DNA of 57,435 nt from NCBI GenBank assembly GCA_910588125.1, contig CAJUPI010000013.1, forward strand, positions 1 to 57,435, given 5' to 3'. Position numbers and translations under genes: made by a program. Below the pieces are notes generated by a model that worked only from the letters and a program-made list of their open reading frames with translations, had not been told where the DNA came from and ran no database searches. Positions 23,833 through 32,828 of the stretch are shown here, piece after piece (the first letter of the stretch is position 1; each line of letters opens with the position of its first letter). This stretch comes from an uncultured Lachnospiraceae bacterium (lineage in GTDB: Bacteria; Bacillota; Clostridia; Lachnospirales; Lachnospiraceae).

Positions 23833-25110
23833 ATGGGAGAATTTTATAATCCGTACCCAAAGCTGCCGAAAAACATCCGGCAAATCGGGGAACGGGATTT
23901 GAACGTAAAGTTATATGTGGAGGATTATGTCAATACATATCTGAAACGATTGTATCCGGCCGGCGGACAAGAACTGCGGGTCGGCCTTTTGATGGGAGAG
24001 ATCCGGATGCAGGAAGGAACACCATACATGTTTGCAGACGGTGCCCTGGAGATGGAGGATGTGGTTCGGGACGGCGGCAAAGTGGATTTCACAGAGGAGG
24101 CATGGGAAAAGGCTTATCGGGTTATTGACCAGATGTTTCCTAAAAGAACGGTGCTTGGATGGTTTTTATGCAGCGCCCCGGATCGAACATTAAGTCCTCT
24201 GAATTATTGGAAACAGCACAGCCGCTATTTTCCGGAAAAGAACCAACTAATGTATTTAAGTTGTGGCCTGGAGGGAGAAGAGTCGATATACGTGGCTTCG
24301 GAAGATGGATTTTATAAGCTGCGGGGATATTGCATTTACTATGAAAGAAATCAAATGATGCAGGATTATATGGTATCCAGGAAGGATGCCCGCCGGGTGG
24401 AAGCAGGGGCAAAGGATGCGGTTATTCGGGATTTTCGTCAAAAGATGGAGGATAATCGGGAAGAGGCCCGCCGCCGCCAGTCAACTCTGGGAGGCCTGCA
24501 GGCAGCTTGTGGAGTGCTAAGTGTGATGGTTTTGGCCTGTGGGGTGGCAATGTTTAACAATTATCAGAGAATGAGAGAGATGGAGGCGGTTCTAACCTCG
24601 GCGATGCCGGAAGAAATGGAGCAGAAATGGTCTGATTTTCTGGGAAAAGAAGAACCAAACGAATCGAATCCGGCTTCGGTGTTTGAAGAGATCGAGGGGG
24701 AGGTCTATCCGACCAGGGCAGATATTCTCATTGAGCCGGAAAGCATGCCGTCCCAAAATGAAATACCGGCGCAACCGTCTACGGAATCTGTGGGACAAGC
24801 CGAAGATTTGGCGGAAGATGATGGCAGTGAGGGGGAAACATCAGCACAGCCAGAAACGGGTTCCGGACAGCCGGCAGCGACAGAAGCTTCCGAAACAGAG
24901 CCTTCGGAAACGGAGCCTTCAGCAGCAGAACCGGTGCAAGTGCCTGCAGATGCGATTTTACATATTGTTGAAGACGGAGAGACACTTTATGGCATTTGTC
25001 TGAAGTACTACCACAATGTCAATAATTTGTCTCAGATTCTTGAATGGAACCAGTTGCCTGACGAGAACCGGTTGTCTGTCGGACAGGAATTATTCCTGCC
25101 GCCAACTTGA
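23833..25110 (+). CDS. Membrane protein with degenerate MPN/JAB-like domain and C-terminal LysM
   Basis: This 425-residue protein has three parts. Residues about 25-190 recall a JAB/MPN fold: LRVGLLMGEI, then VLGWFLCSAPDRTLSPLNYW at the place of the GWYHSHP...SxxD metal motif, with the metal ligands replaced. A membrane helix lies near 220-238 (GVLSVMVLACGVAMF). A long acidic Ser/Thr/Pro/Glu linker leads to a LysM domain at about 376-424 (ILHIVEDGETLYGICLKYY...LSVGQELFLPP). The topology puts the LysM outside to bind peptidoglycan and the MPN-like part inside. GGGGTG stands before ATG 23833. The LysM assignment is firm; the MPN assignment is inference. Confidence 0.8.
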   Translation: MGEFYNPYPKLPKNIRQIGERDLNVKLYVEDYVNTYLKRLYPAGGQELRVGLLMGEIRMQEGTPYMFADGALEMEDVVRDGGKVDFTEEAWEKAYRVIDQMFPKRTVLGWFLCSAPDRTLSPLNYWKQHSRYFPEKNQLMYLSCGLEGEESIYVASEDGFYKLRGYCIYYERNQMMQDYMVSRKDARRVEAGAKDAVIRDFRQKMEDNREEARRRQSTLGGLQAACGVLSVMVLACGVAMFNNYQRMREMEAVLTSAMPEEMEQKWSDFLGKEEPNESNPASVFEEIEGEVYPTRADILIEPESMPSQNEIPAQPSTESVGQAEDLAEDDGSEGETSAQPETGSGQPAATEASETEPSETEPSAAEPVQVPADAILHIVEDGETLYGICLKYYHNVNNLSQILEWNQLPDENRLSVGQELFLPPT

Positions 25111-25124
25111 AATCTTAAAATGCT

Positions 25125-25153
25125 TTGACCCTGTGGAGAAAATGATGTATACT
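25125..25153 (+). promoter_or_regulatory. Promoter of the DUF5711 gene
   Basis: TTGACC (25125-25130), 17-base spacer, TATACT (25148-25153), 33 bases before ATG 25187 and just past the LysM gene stop. Confidence 0.75.
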
Positions 25154-25186
25154 AAAACTCAAGATTTACAGGCAGGAGATAAAATC

Positions 25187-26455
25187 ATGAGTGATATGAG
25201 CTCCATGAACAGGGAAAGCAAGAAGCAGCAGCTTCGCAGCCAGATGATCACTCCGGGACAGGAATATCCGCCTTCCAGAAAACGTGTGGAAGAAGAGGAG
25301 ATGCATGCGGGCCATCAGAAGAAGCGCCGCCGGTATCTGGGATTAGGGATGGCAGTACTGTTATTGATTTTGGCCGGTGCGGGGGGATGGTTTTACTATC
25401 AGCAGCTCCATCGTTATATGGGCTATGAAACTCTGCGCGTGATTCCACTCAACGAAGGGAGCCTTGTGGGCTATAAAAGTTTTGGAAATAATGTGCTGAA
25501 ATATACCAGGGACGGAGCCTCCTATATTGATAATCGAGGGGAAAATGTCTGGACGGAAAGTTATGAGATGAAGACGCCGGTGGTGGCTGTCAATGGTGAG
25601 TATGCAGCGATAGCGGATCGGCAGGGCAATAATATTATTATCTGTAGTACGAGTGGTAAAGTAGGACAGGCAACTACGATTCTGCCGATAACTAGGATAA
25701 CGGTATCGAGCCTGGGATTAGTGGCGGCAGTAGTGGAGGATTCCACATCGAGCTATATTTATTTTTTTCGGAGGGATGGCAGTGAACTGAAGATAAATGT
25801 CAGAACCAATATGTCCGGGGACGGTTACCCGCTGGACATCTGCCTGTCCCGGGATGGAACACAGCTCATGTGTTCCTATGTTTATTTGGAGGCCGGAGAA
25901 GCGAAGAATCGTGTAGTATTTTATGACTTTTCAGAAATAGGTAAGAATGTGCCAACCCGCCTGGTGGGAGGATTTGATAAACCATTTGAAGATACAGTAG
26001 TGCCAAGAGTGGCCTATTTAAAAGAGCCTTTTTCCTGCGCATTCAGCAGTAACGGACCGGTATTTTTTTCCTCCAGGAATCTGGCGAATCCAGAGCTTTT
26101 GTCCCAGGCAGACGTAGAGGGGGAGAACATATCCGGAATATTTTATTCTGAAGAGTATGTTGGGGTAATTGTATGGAACAATGGGGGAGAAAATGAAAAG
26201 CGGATGGAAGTATTTCGTGCAGACGGCAGCCGCATATTGAACAAAGAATTTACCTACGATTACACAGGTGTGGATATTGACGGAGACCTGATATTTTTGT
26301 ATAATGATAATTCATGTAAGATATTTAATATGGCGGGAGTAGAGAAGCTGAATGCTACTTTTGACTTTACTGTCACTAAGATTCGCAAAGGGCGTATGCC
26401 CAATACTCTTTTAGTTATGGGACCGCAGGAGATGCGGGAACTCAAGCTAAAATAA
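25187..26455 (+). CDS. DUF5711 family membrane-anchored beta-propeller protein
   Basis: This 422-residue protein has a cytosolic basic N-terminus, one membrane helix near residues 50-70 (GLGMAVLLLILAGAGGWFYY) and a large extracytoplasmic part rich in beta strands. The pattern of repeated short blades (GEYAAIADRQGNNI, LDICLSRDGTQLM, EYVGVIVWNNG, GVDIDGDLIFLYN) fits a propeller as in the DUF5711 family. Function is unknown. ATG 25187 is chosen because AGGAG and a strong promoter lie just upstream; the open frame further back overlaps the LysM gene. The following transketolase starts 34 bases downstream and may be co-transcribed. Confidence 0.82.
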   Translation: MSDMSSMNRESKKQQLRSQMITPGQEYPPSRKRVEEEEMHAGHQKKRRRYLGLGMAVLLLILAGAGGWFYYQQLHRYMGYETLRVIPLNEGSLVGYKSFGNNVLKYTRDGASYIDNRGENVWTESYEMKTPVVAVNGEYAAIADRQGNNIIICSTSGKVGQATTILPITRITVSSLGLVAAVVEDSTSSYIYFFRRDGSELKINVRTNMSGDGYPLDICLSRDGTQLMCSYVYLEAGEAKNRVVFYDFSEIGKNVPTRLVGGFDKPFEDTVVPRVAYLKEPFSCAFSSNGPVFFSSRNLANPELLSQADVEGENISGIFYSEEYVGVIVWNNGGENEKRMEVFRADGSRILNKEFTYDYTGVDIDGDLIFLYNDNSCKIFNMAGVEKLNATFDFTVTKIRKGRMPNTLLVMGPQEMRELKLK

Positions 26456-26489
26456 ACAAATTACAGAAAAGAACATGAGGAGGATACCA

Positions 26490-28481
26490 ATGAGCCAGTT
26501 AGATACGTTGTCAGTTAATTCTATCCGTATTTTGTCCGCAGATGCCATTCAAAAAGCAAATTCCGGACATCCGGGATTGCCTTTGGGCTGTGCCTCGATA
26601 GCTTATGAGCTTTGGATGAATCATATGAATCATAATCCGGCCGATCCAAACTGGCCGAACCGGGATCGTTTTATTTTATCCGGCGGCCATGGATCGATGT
26701 TGTTGTATTCTCTTCTTCATTTATTTGGTTATGGTAATCTTTCAAAAGAGGACATGATGCAGTTTCGTCAGATGGATTCCCGGACGCCGGGACATCCGGA
26801 GTATGGCCATACGATAGGAGTAGAAGCCACTACGGGGCCGTTGGGAGCCGGTATGGGGATGGCTGTAGGCATGGCACTGGCGGAGACACATCTGGCGGCT
26901 GTGTTTAACCGGGAGGATTATCCAGTAGTAGATCACTACACCTATGTGTTAGGAGGAGACGGCTGCATGATGGAGGGGATCTCCTCGGAAGCTTTTTCTC
27001 TGGCAGGTACTTTGGGATTAGGGAAGTTGATTGTACTGTACGACTCGAATCAGATTTCAATTGAAGGAAGTACGGATATTGCCTTCCGGGAAGATGTGAC
27101 AAAGCGGATGGAAGCCTTTGGGTTCCAGACTCTTTTGGTGGAGGATGGCAATGATCTGGAGGCTATCGGCCAAGCCATTGAGACGGCAAAGGCGGATACG
27201 GAACATCCTTCTTTTATCAAAATCCGCACGCAGATTGGCTATGGCTGTCCGGCAAAGCAGGGGAAAGCCAGTGCCCATGGAGAGCCGCTGGGGATGGAAA
27301 ATATAGCGGCATTACGCAAGAACCTGGATTGGGAAAGCGACGAGCCTTTCTACGTACCGGAGGAAGTATACGGGCATTTCCGGAAGGCAGCAGAAGAAAA
27401 GGCAGAGACAGAGGCGGCCTGGAAGGTGATGTTTGCGGCTTATTGCGAGGAGTATCCGGAGCTGGAGGCACTGTGGAAGCAATACTATGAGGATGGCGCT
27501 AAAAAGGCGGCAGAGAAGCTGCTGGCAGACGAGGCGTTTTGGAAAAACGGCGAAAAAGCGGATTCCACCAGGAATATCTCCGGCAGAATCCTCAATCAGA
27601 TAAAAGATATGCTTCCGAACCTGATAGGCGGCTCCGCTGATCTGGCGCCTTCCAATAAGACGAATATGAAAGATGCAGGAGACTATTCTTGCGAGAACCG
27701 CCAGGGGAGAAATCTGCATTTTGGAGTTCGGGAACTGGCGATGACGGCAATCGGCAATGGATTGGTATTGCATGGCGGATTGCGGGCTTTTGTGGCGACA
27801 TTTTTCGTTTTTAGCGATTATACAAAGCCGATGGCGCGCTTGTCAGCATTGATGAAGCTGCCTCTGACTTTTGTGTTTACTCATGACAGCATCGGTGTAG
27901 GGGAAGACGGCCCTACCCATGAACCAGTTGAGCAGCTGGCAATGCTGCGTGCGCTTCCGAATTTCCATGTGTTCCGCCCTTGTGACGCAGCAGAGACGGC
28001 GGCCGCCTGGTATTGCGCCGTGGCTTCAGAGAAGACACCTACCGCGCTGGTTCTGAGCCGTCAGAACCTACCTCCTATGATCGGCTCTGGAAAGGGTGCG
28101 TTGCGGGGAGGCTATATATTAGATGATTGTGAGGGTACTCCGGATTTGATTTTGATCGCATCGGGTTCCGAGGTAAGCCTGGCAGTACAGGCCAAAGCAG
28201 AGCTGGTAAAAGACGGGCAAAAGGTCCGCGTGGTTTCGATGCCATCTATGGAAGTATTTGAAGAACAGACCGAGGAATACAAAGAGTCGGTACTTCCAAA
28301 GGCCGTACGCCGGCGCGTGGCTGTGGAAGCTTTGAGCGGTTTTGGCTGGAATAAGTACACGGGATTGGATGGTGCATTGGTGACAATGGATGGATTCGGC
28401 GCCAGCGGCCCGGCAGAAAAGCTGATGGAGCATTTCGGTTTTACTGCCGAGCATGTGGTGGAAGTGGCCAGATCGCTGTAA
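26490..28481 (+). CDS. tkt: Transketolase
   Basis: This 663-residue thiamine-diphosphate enzyme transfers two-carbon units in the pentose phosphate pathway. The start SVNSIRILSADAIQKANSGH carries the conserved substrate His; GHGSMLLYSLLHLFGY, and GPLGAGMGMAVGMA follow. GGDGCMMEGISSEA is the ThDP/Mg motif (GDG...). The central domain has HDSIGVGEDGPTHEP, and FRPCDAAETAAAW is standard. The full three-domain length is present. AGGAGG precedes ATG 26490. A terminator lies at 28543-28576. Confidence 0.96.
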   Translation: MSQLDTLSVNSIRILSADAIQKANSGHPGLPLGCASIAYELWMNHMNHNPADPNWPNRDRFILSGGHGSMLLYSLLHLFGYGNLSKEDMMQFRQMDSRTPGHPEYGHTIGVEATTGPLGAGMGMAVGMALAETHLAAVFNREDYPVVDHYTYVLGGDGCMMEGISSEAFSLAGTLGLGKLIVLYDSNQISIEGSTDIAFREDVTKRMEAFGFQTLLVEDGNDLEAIGQAIETAKADTEHPSFIKIRTQIGYGCPAKQGKASAHGEPLGMENIAALRKNLDWESDEPFYVPEEVYGHFRKAAEEKAETEAAWKVMFAAYCEEYPELEALWKQYYEDGAKKAAEKLLADEAFWKNGEKADSTRNISGRILNQIKDMLPNLIGGSADLAPSNKTNMKDAGDYSCENRQGRNLHFGVRELAMTAIGNGLVLHGGLRAFVATFFVFSDYTKPMARLSALMKLPLTFVFTHDSIGVGEDGPTHEPVEQLAMLRALPNFHVFRPCDAAETAAAWYCAVASEKTPTALVLSRQNLPPMIGSGKGALRGGYILDDCEGTPDLILIASGSEVSLAVQAKAELVKDGQKVRVVSMPSMEVFEEQTEEYKESVLPKAVRRRVAVEALSGFGWNKYTGLDGALVTMDGFGASGPAEKLMEHFGFTAEHVVEVARSL

Positions 28482-28542
28482 GAGCGCGGAAGCAAGAAAG
28501 GCGGAACAATCTGGTTGTTTCCGTACAGAGGATAGAGAAATG

Positions 28543-28576
28543 GCGGGTGGCTTATTGTGAAGTGCCCGCTTTTTTC
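28543..28576 (+). terminator. Terminator of transketolase, resembling a half family E element
   Basis: GCGGGTGGC pairs imperfectly with GTGCCCGC and is followed by TTTTTT. The left flank GGATAGAGAAATGGCGGGTGG and the TTATTGTG segment resemble the right half of family E palindromes, so this terminator may be a decayed copy. Confidence 0.65.
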
Positions 28577-28585
28577 ATGATCTGC

Positions 28586-28633
28586 TTGCAATCAAATATG
28601 GTTTCTTTTATACTATTGACAAAGGATTGTCAA
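28586..28633 (+). promoter_or_regulatory. Glucokinase promoter with palindromic operator at the start site
   Basis: TTGCAA (28586-28591), 17-base spacer, TATACT (28609-28614). TTGACAA-AGGA-TTGTCAA (28616-28633) is a perfect 7-bp dyad over the expected start site, a natural repressor site. Confidence 0.55.
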
Positions 28634-28692
28634 AGAACAAACCGATATGTCCGGAAATATGGACAATGGATAAGAACGAGGAGGAAAAACAG

Positions 28693-29637
28693 ATGGGAAA
28701 AAAATGTATTGGTATTGATATCGGGGGGACAACTGTAAAACTGGGATTGTTTACCGTGAATGGTGAGTTGTTGGATAAGTGGGAGGTAGTGACGAGAAAG
28801 GAGGAAGGCGGCAGATACATTTTGGAGGATGTGGCAGCCTCGATTAAGGCGGTATTGGGAGAAAAGGGAATCGGGCTTTTGGATATAACAGGTGTCGGCA
28901 TGGGTGTGCCGGGACCGGTACTCCCGGATGGTTATGTGGAGGTTTGTGTGAATCTGGGATGGAGGGATACAAATCCGCAAACGGAGCTGAGCCGCCTGCT
29001 GGATGGAATACTGGTGAAAAGCGGCAATGATGCTAATGTGGCGGCATTAGGTGAGATGTGGCAGGGCGGCGGTAAAGGATATACGGATATCGTCATGGTA
29101 ACATTAGGAACTGGGGTAGGCGGCGGAGTAATCATCGACGAGAAGATTATTGCAGGAAAACATGGGTTGGGGGGAGAGATCGGCCATATCCATGTTCGGG
29201 ACGAGGAATGGGAGCATTGTAATTGTGGCGGTGTGGGCTGTGTGGAACAAATTGCAAGCGCCACCGGGATCGCCCGTGAGGCAAAGAGAAAAATGGCGGC
29301 ATCCGACGCACCGTCTTCCCTGAGAAAGTATGGAGAAGAGCTCACTGCCAAGAATGTGCTGGACGAGGCGAAGGAAGGCGATTCCATGGCTCTGGAGGTA
29401 GTAGAGATTGTAAGCCGCTATTTGGGTTTAATGCTGGCACAGGTGGCGATGACTGTGGATCCGGAGATGTTTGTCATTGGCGGCGGCGTGTCCCGGGCGG
29501 GACAGTTTTTGATCGATAAAATTGAGAAATATTATGACCACTATTCCCCAATCTCTCAGAATAAAGGGAAGATAGGACTGGCATTGCTGGGTAATGATGC
29601 CGGGATATATGGAGCAGCACGATTGGTGCTGGGGTAG
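28693..29637 (+). CDS. ROK-family glucokinase
   Basis: This 314-residue sugar kinase phosphorylates glucose with ATP. GIDIGGTTVKLGLF is the phosphate-binding loop. The catalytic Asp is in KSGNDANVAALGE, followed by VTLGTGVGGGVIID and GGEIGH. The ROK zinc motif CNCGGVGCVE is complete. FVIGGGVSRAG closes the nucleotide site. No DNA-binding domain is present, so it is an enzyme rather than a ROK repressor. GAGGAGG stands before ATG 28693. It has its own promoter with a dyad over the start site, suggesting control by a separate repressor. Confidence 0.94.
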   Translation: MGKKCIGIDIGGTTVKLGLFTVNGELLDKWEVVTRKEEGGRYILEDVAASIKAVLGEKGIGLLDITGVGMGVPGPVLPDGYVEVCVNLGWRDTNPQTELSRLLDGILVKSGNDANVAALGEMWQGGGKGYTDIVMVTLGTGVGGGVIIDEKIIAGKHGLGGEIGHIHVRDEEWEHCNCGGVGCVEQIASATGIAREAKRKMAASDAPSSLRKYGEELTAKNVLDEAKEGDSMALEVVEIVSRYLGLMLAQVAMTVDPEMFVIGGGVSRAGQFLIDKIEKYYDHYSPISQNKGKIGLALLGNDAGIYGAARLVLG

Positions 29638-29964
29638 AAGGGCTTTTTATTGCCATGGATATTCTTGGTGGACAGGATATATGCTTTCTTGTCCACTGAG
29701 AATATAAAATGAGGAGACCCCGGAGGACTTTCGTCCTACCGGGGCAATTATGAAAAATCTATGTGCAATTTAACTATTAAACTTATTTGTCTCTTCAACT
29801 TTCTATACAAATAGTATAAAAACAATATATGAACGGAATGTGAACACTGTGTAAACAGATTGTAACGCTTCGTCAGTAAAAATATCTTTTTTGAAGTATT
29901 CCATTCTCAATTCAAATACATTATAATAGGCTTGAACGGAAAAAAGAGGAAGCGGGAGGAGATT
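29638..29964. other. Intergenic region with two hairpins and no gene
   Basis: The first dyad is TATTCTTGGTGGACA (29660-29674) with TGTCCACTGAGAATA (29690-29704). The second is CCCCGGAGGAC (29718-29728) with GTCCTACCGGGG (29733-29744). Neither is followed by a good T-run on the plus strand. TATAAT at 29922-29927 with a weak -35 may be the promoter of the pyrophosphatase gene. No open frame with a ribosome site is seen. Confidence 0.6.
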
Positions 29965-31635
29965 ATGCCGGAGGAACGAATAAGAAAAACAGTGGTAATC
30001 GGACATAAGAATCCGGATACGGATTCGATCTGTTCGGCTATCTGCTATGCCAAATTAAAAAGCGAGATAACAGGCAGAGAGTATGAGCCGGGCCGGGCCG
30101 GGCATATTAATGAGGAAACGCAATTTGTATTGAACTATTTCGGTGTGGAACCGCCGCGGCTGGTGGAGAATGTCAAGACCCAGGTCAGGGATATCGAAAT
30201 TCGGGAGACAAAGGGAGTGGCTCGAAGTATCTCCCTGAAAAAAGCCTGGAATTTGATGCAGGATGCTAACGCTGTGACGCTGGCGGCTGTGAGCAGTGGC
30301 GGGATGCTGGAGGGATTAATTACAGTAGGTGATATTACTAAATCGTATATGAACGTTTATGACAGCAGCATTCTGTCAAAGGCGCGGACGCAGTACAGCA
30401 ATATTTTGGAGACTCTGGAAGGCGCATTAATAGTGGGAGATGAAAACGAATATTTTCAGGAAGGGAAGGTATTGGTGGCAGCCGCCAATCCGGACATGAT
30501 GGAGTATTACATTTCTCCTCACGATTTGGTGATTTTGGGGAACCGTTATGAGTCGCAGCTGTGCGCCATTGAGATGGAAGCGGACTGTATCATCGTCTGC
30601 GAGGGAGCGGCCGTGTCCATGACGATCCGTAAGCTGGCGCAGGAACGGGGATGTACTGTGATGACAACTCCCTATGACACATACACGGCGGCACGATTGA
30701 TCAACCAGAGTATGCCGATCAGCTATTTTATGCGTACAGAGAATCTGATAACTTTTGAGGAAGCGGACTATATTGACGAGATCAAAGAGGTCATGACGAG
30801 CAAGCGGCACCGGGATTTTCCGATTTTGGATAAGGATGGGAAGTATAAAGGGATGATTTCCCGCCGGAATCTTCTGGGAGCCAGGGGGAAGCAGATTATT
30901 CTGGTAGATCATAATGAGCGGAATCAAGCGGTGAACGGAATCGAAAATGCAGAGATTCTGGAGATTATCGATCATCATAAGCTGGGAACAGTAGAAACGA
31001 TATCGCCGGTATTTTTTCGCAATCAGCCAGTGGGCTGTACAGCGACTATTATCTATCAGATGTATAATGAGAATAACGTAGAGATTGATAAGACCACGGC
31101 CGGGCTTTTATGCAGCGCGATTATCTCAGATACGCTATTGTTCCGTTCACCGACCTGTACGCGGATAGATCGTCTGGCAGCGCTGGCGCTGGCAGGAACG
31201 GCCGGGATCAATATTGACCGGTATGCGGCAGACATGTTTGCCGCAGGCAGTAATTTGCGGGCAAAGAGCGACGAGGAGATTTTTTATCAGGACTTTAAAC
31301 GTTTCAGCGCTGGAAAGGTGTCTTTTGGAGTGGCACAGATCAGTTCATTAAATGCTGACGAGCTGATGGACTTGAAGGAGCGGATGATACCCTATTTGAA
31401 GCATGCACATGAGGAGCACAAGATTGATATGTTGTTTTTCATGCTCACGAATATTCTGACAGAATCTACAGAACTGCTCTGTGAAGGGAATGGCTCTGAG
31501 AGCCTGATACGGAGTGCATTTCATTTGGACGCAGAAGATGAAGTGATTCCGGCAGGAGACGGGATTGCGTTGCCGGGAGTGGTATCCCGGAAGAAACAGC
31601 TGATTCCGGCAATCATGATTGCCTGTGAGGAATGA
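29965..31635 (+). CDS. ppaC: Manganese-dependent inorganic pyrophosphatase with CBS-DRTGG insert
   Basis: This 556-residue DHH-family enzyme hydrolyses pyrophosphate. The first DHH motif GHKNPDTDSICSA is at the N-terminus and is interrupted by a regulatory insert: CBS-like segments (VARSISLKKAWNLMQDAN; TFEEADYIDEIKEVMTSK) flanking a DRTGG domain (about residues 130-230). The rest of the catalytic domain follows, with LVDHNE, IIDHHKLG and CTATIIYQMY. The DHHA2 domain is at the C-terminus. This architecture is that of nucleotide-regulated clostridial CBS-PPases. GGGAGG precedes ATG 29965. Flavin reductase and shikimate kinase genes follow closely. Confidence 0.93.
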   Translation: MPEERIRKTVVIGHKNPDTDSICSAICYAKLKSEITGREYEPGRAGHINEETQFVLNYFGVEPPRLVENVKTQVRDIEIRETKGVARSISLKKAWNLMQDANAVTLAAVSSGGMLEGLITVGDITKSYMNVYDSSILSKARTQYSNILETLEGALIVGDENEYFQEGKVLVAAANPDMMEYYISPHDLVILGNRYESQLCAIEMEADCIIVCEGAAVSMTIRKLAQERGCTVMTTPYDTYTAARLINQSMPISYFMRTENLITFEEADYIDEIKEVMTSKRHRDFPILDKDGKYKGMISRRNLLGARGKQIILVDHNERNQAVNGIENAEILEIIDHHKLGTVETISPVFFRNQPVGCTATIIYQMYNENNVEIDKTTAGLLCSAIISDTLLFRSPTCTRIDRLAALALAGTAGINIDRYAADMFAAGSNLRAKSDEEIFYQDFKRFSAGKVSFGVAQISSLNADELMDLKERMIPYLKHAHEEHKIDMLFFMLTNILTESTELLCEGNGSESLIRSAFHLDAEDEVIPAGDGIALPGVVSRKKQLIPAIMIACEE

Positions 31636-31655
31636 TAATAAGAAAGGCAGAATGG

Positions 31656-32288
31656 ATGAGAAAGAATAAAAAAGGCCTGCCAGAGAGAAATTCTGTGTCT
31701 AGGGAGGAGTGGAAGCCGGGCAACATGCTGTATCCGGTCCCGGCAGTGATGGTGAGCTGCTGCCGGCCGGAGGAGACTCCCAATATTATCACAGTAGCAT
31801 GGACCGGAACCATTTGCTCGGATCCTCCGATGGTTTCGGTTTCCTTGCGGAAGGAGCGGTATTCTTATGACATTATCCGGGATACCGGGCAGTTTGTAAT
31901 AAATCTGGTAAATCAGGAACTGGTTCGGGCCGCAGATTATTGCGGAGTGAAATCAGGAAGAGAGGTGGACAAGTTTCGGGAGATGAGGTTAACGCCTTTC
32001 GCATCCCGCCATATTCTAGCGCCTGGGATCGCTGAGAGCCCGGTGTGCCTGGAATGCCAGGTGACAGAACGGCTTTCCCTGGGCAGCCATGACTTGTTTT
32101 TGGCGGAAATCCTGGGTGTATCCGTAGATAAGAAATATTTGGATGAAAAGGGAAAGTTTCACCTGAACCATTGCGGACTGACGGCATATTCTCATGGTGA
32201 ATACTATGCCCTGGGACAAAAGCTGGGAAGCTTTGGCTATTCAGTCAGGAAGAATAAGGCGAAAAGGACGGGAAAGACAAAAAAATGA
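31656..32288 (+). CDS. Flavin reductase-like FMN-binding protein
   Basis: This 210-residue protein belongs to the flavin-reductase/flavoredoxin family. YPVPAVMVSCCRPEETPNII and VAWTGTICSDPPMVSVSLRK form the FMN-binding core, and FVINLVNQEL is the typical helix start. It probably moves electrons between a reduced carrier and an acceptor in the cytosol. ATG 31656 follows AAAGG; ATG 31632 overlaps the pyrophosphatase stop as ATGA and would add 8 residues. Its stop overlaps the next ATG, so it is co-translated with the shikimate kinase. Confidence 0.87.
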   Translation: MRKNKKGLPERNSVSREEWKPGNMLYPVPAVMVSCCRPEETPNIITVAWTGTICSDPPMVSVSLRKERYSYDIIRDTGQFVINLVNQELVRAADYCGVKSGREVDKFREMRLTPFASRHILAPGIAESPVCLECQVTERLSLGSHDLFLAEILGVSVDKKYLDEKGKFHLNHCGLTAYSHGEYYALGQKLGSFGYSVRKNKAKRTGKTKK

Positions 32289-32818
32289 AGTCAAATATTA
32301 CACTGATTGGGATGCCTGGATCTGGTAAGAGTACGATTGGCGTATTATTGGCAAAGCGTTTAGGATATTCTTTTGTGGATGTGGATATTGTGATTCAGGA
32401 GAAAACAGGGAAGCTGCTGAAAGAGCTCATTGCCCGGAAAGGGATAGCAGGATTTTTACAGGTGGAGGAGCAAGTGAATGCAGGACTGGATGTCAGACAT
32501 TCGGTGATTGCTCCGGGCGGAAGTGTCGTTTATGGAAACAGGGCCATGACGCATTTAAAAGCGATTAGCCAGGTGGTATATTTGAAACTGAGTTATGAAG
32601 AGCTGAAACGGCGCTTGGGGGATCTGACGGACAGAGGTGTGATTCTGAAGCCGGGAATGACCTTGAGGGATTTATATGAGGAACGATGCCCGCTATATGA
32701 GCAGTATGCAGACATTACGGTGAGCGAGGGAGCCGGCGGCCCGGGTGCGGTAGTAGATGAGCTGCGGGATATTGTAGAAAGAACAAGAGAAAAAGAAGGA
32801 CTTTCGGGCGACTATTAA
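32285..32818 (+). CDS. aroK: Shikimate kinase-like protein
   Basis: This 177-residue P-loop kinase matches shikimate kinase: ITLIGMPGSGKSTIGVLLAK with Walker A, VDVDIVIQEKTGK with the shikimate Asp, and APGGSVVYGN in the place of the GGG substrate motif. The adenine lid is unusual in that LTDRGVILKPGMTL stands where RPLL is normally found, so substrate may differ. ATG 32285 overlaps the preceding stop. No other aromatic-pathway genes are present; the next gene is a phosphoglycerate mutase. Confidence 0.85.
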   Translation: MKSNITLIGMPGSGKSTIGVLLAKRLGYSFVDVDIVIQEKTGKLLKELIARKGIAGFLQVEEQVNAGLDVRHSVIAPGGSVVYGNRAMTHLKAISQVVYLKLSYEELKRRLGDLTDRGVILKPGMTLRDLYEERCPLYEQYADITVSEGAGGPGAVVDELRDIVERTREKEGLSGDY

Positions 32819-32828
32819 GGAGGATACT

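Noticed and set aside
25016..25186. N-terminal extension of the DUF5711 protein
   Set aside because: It would overlap the LysM domain of the previous gene; a promoter and ribosome site stand directly before ATG 25187.
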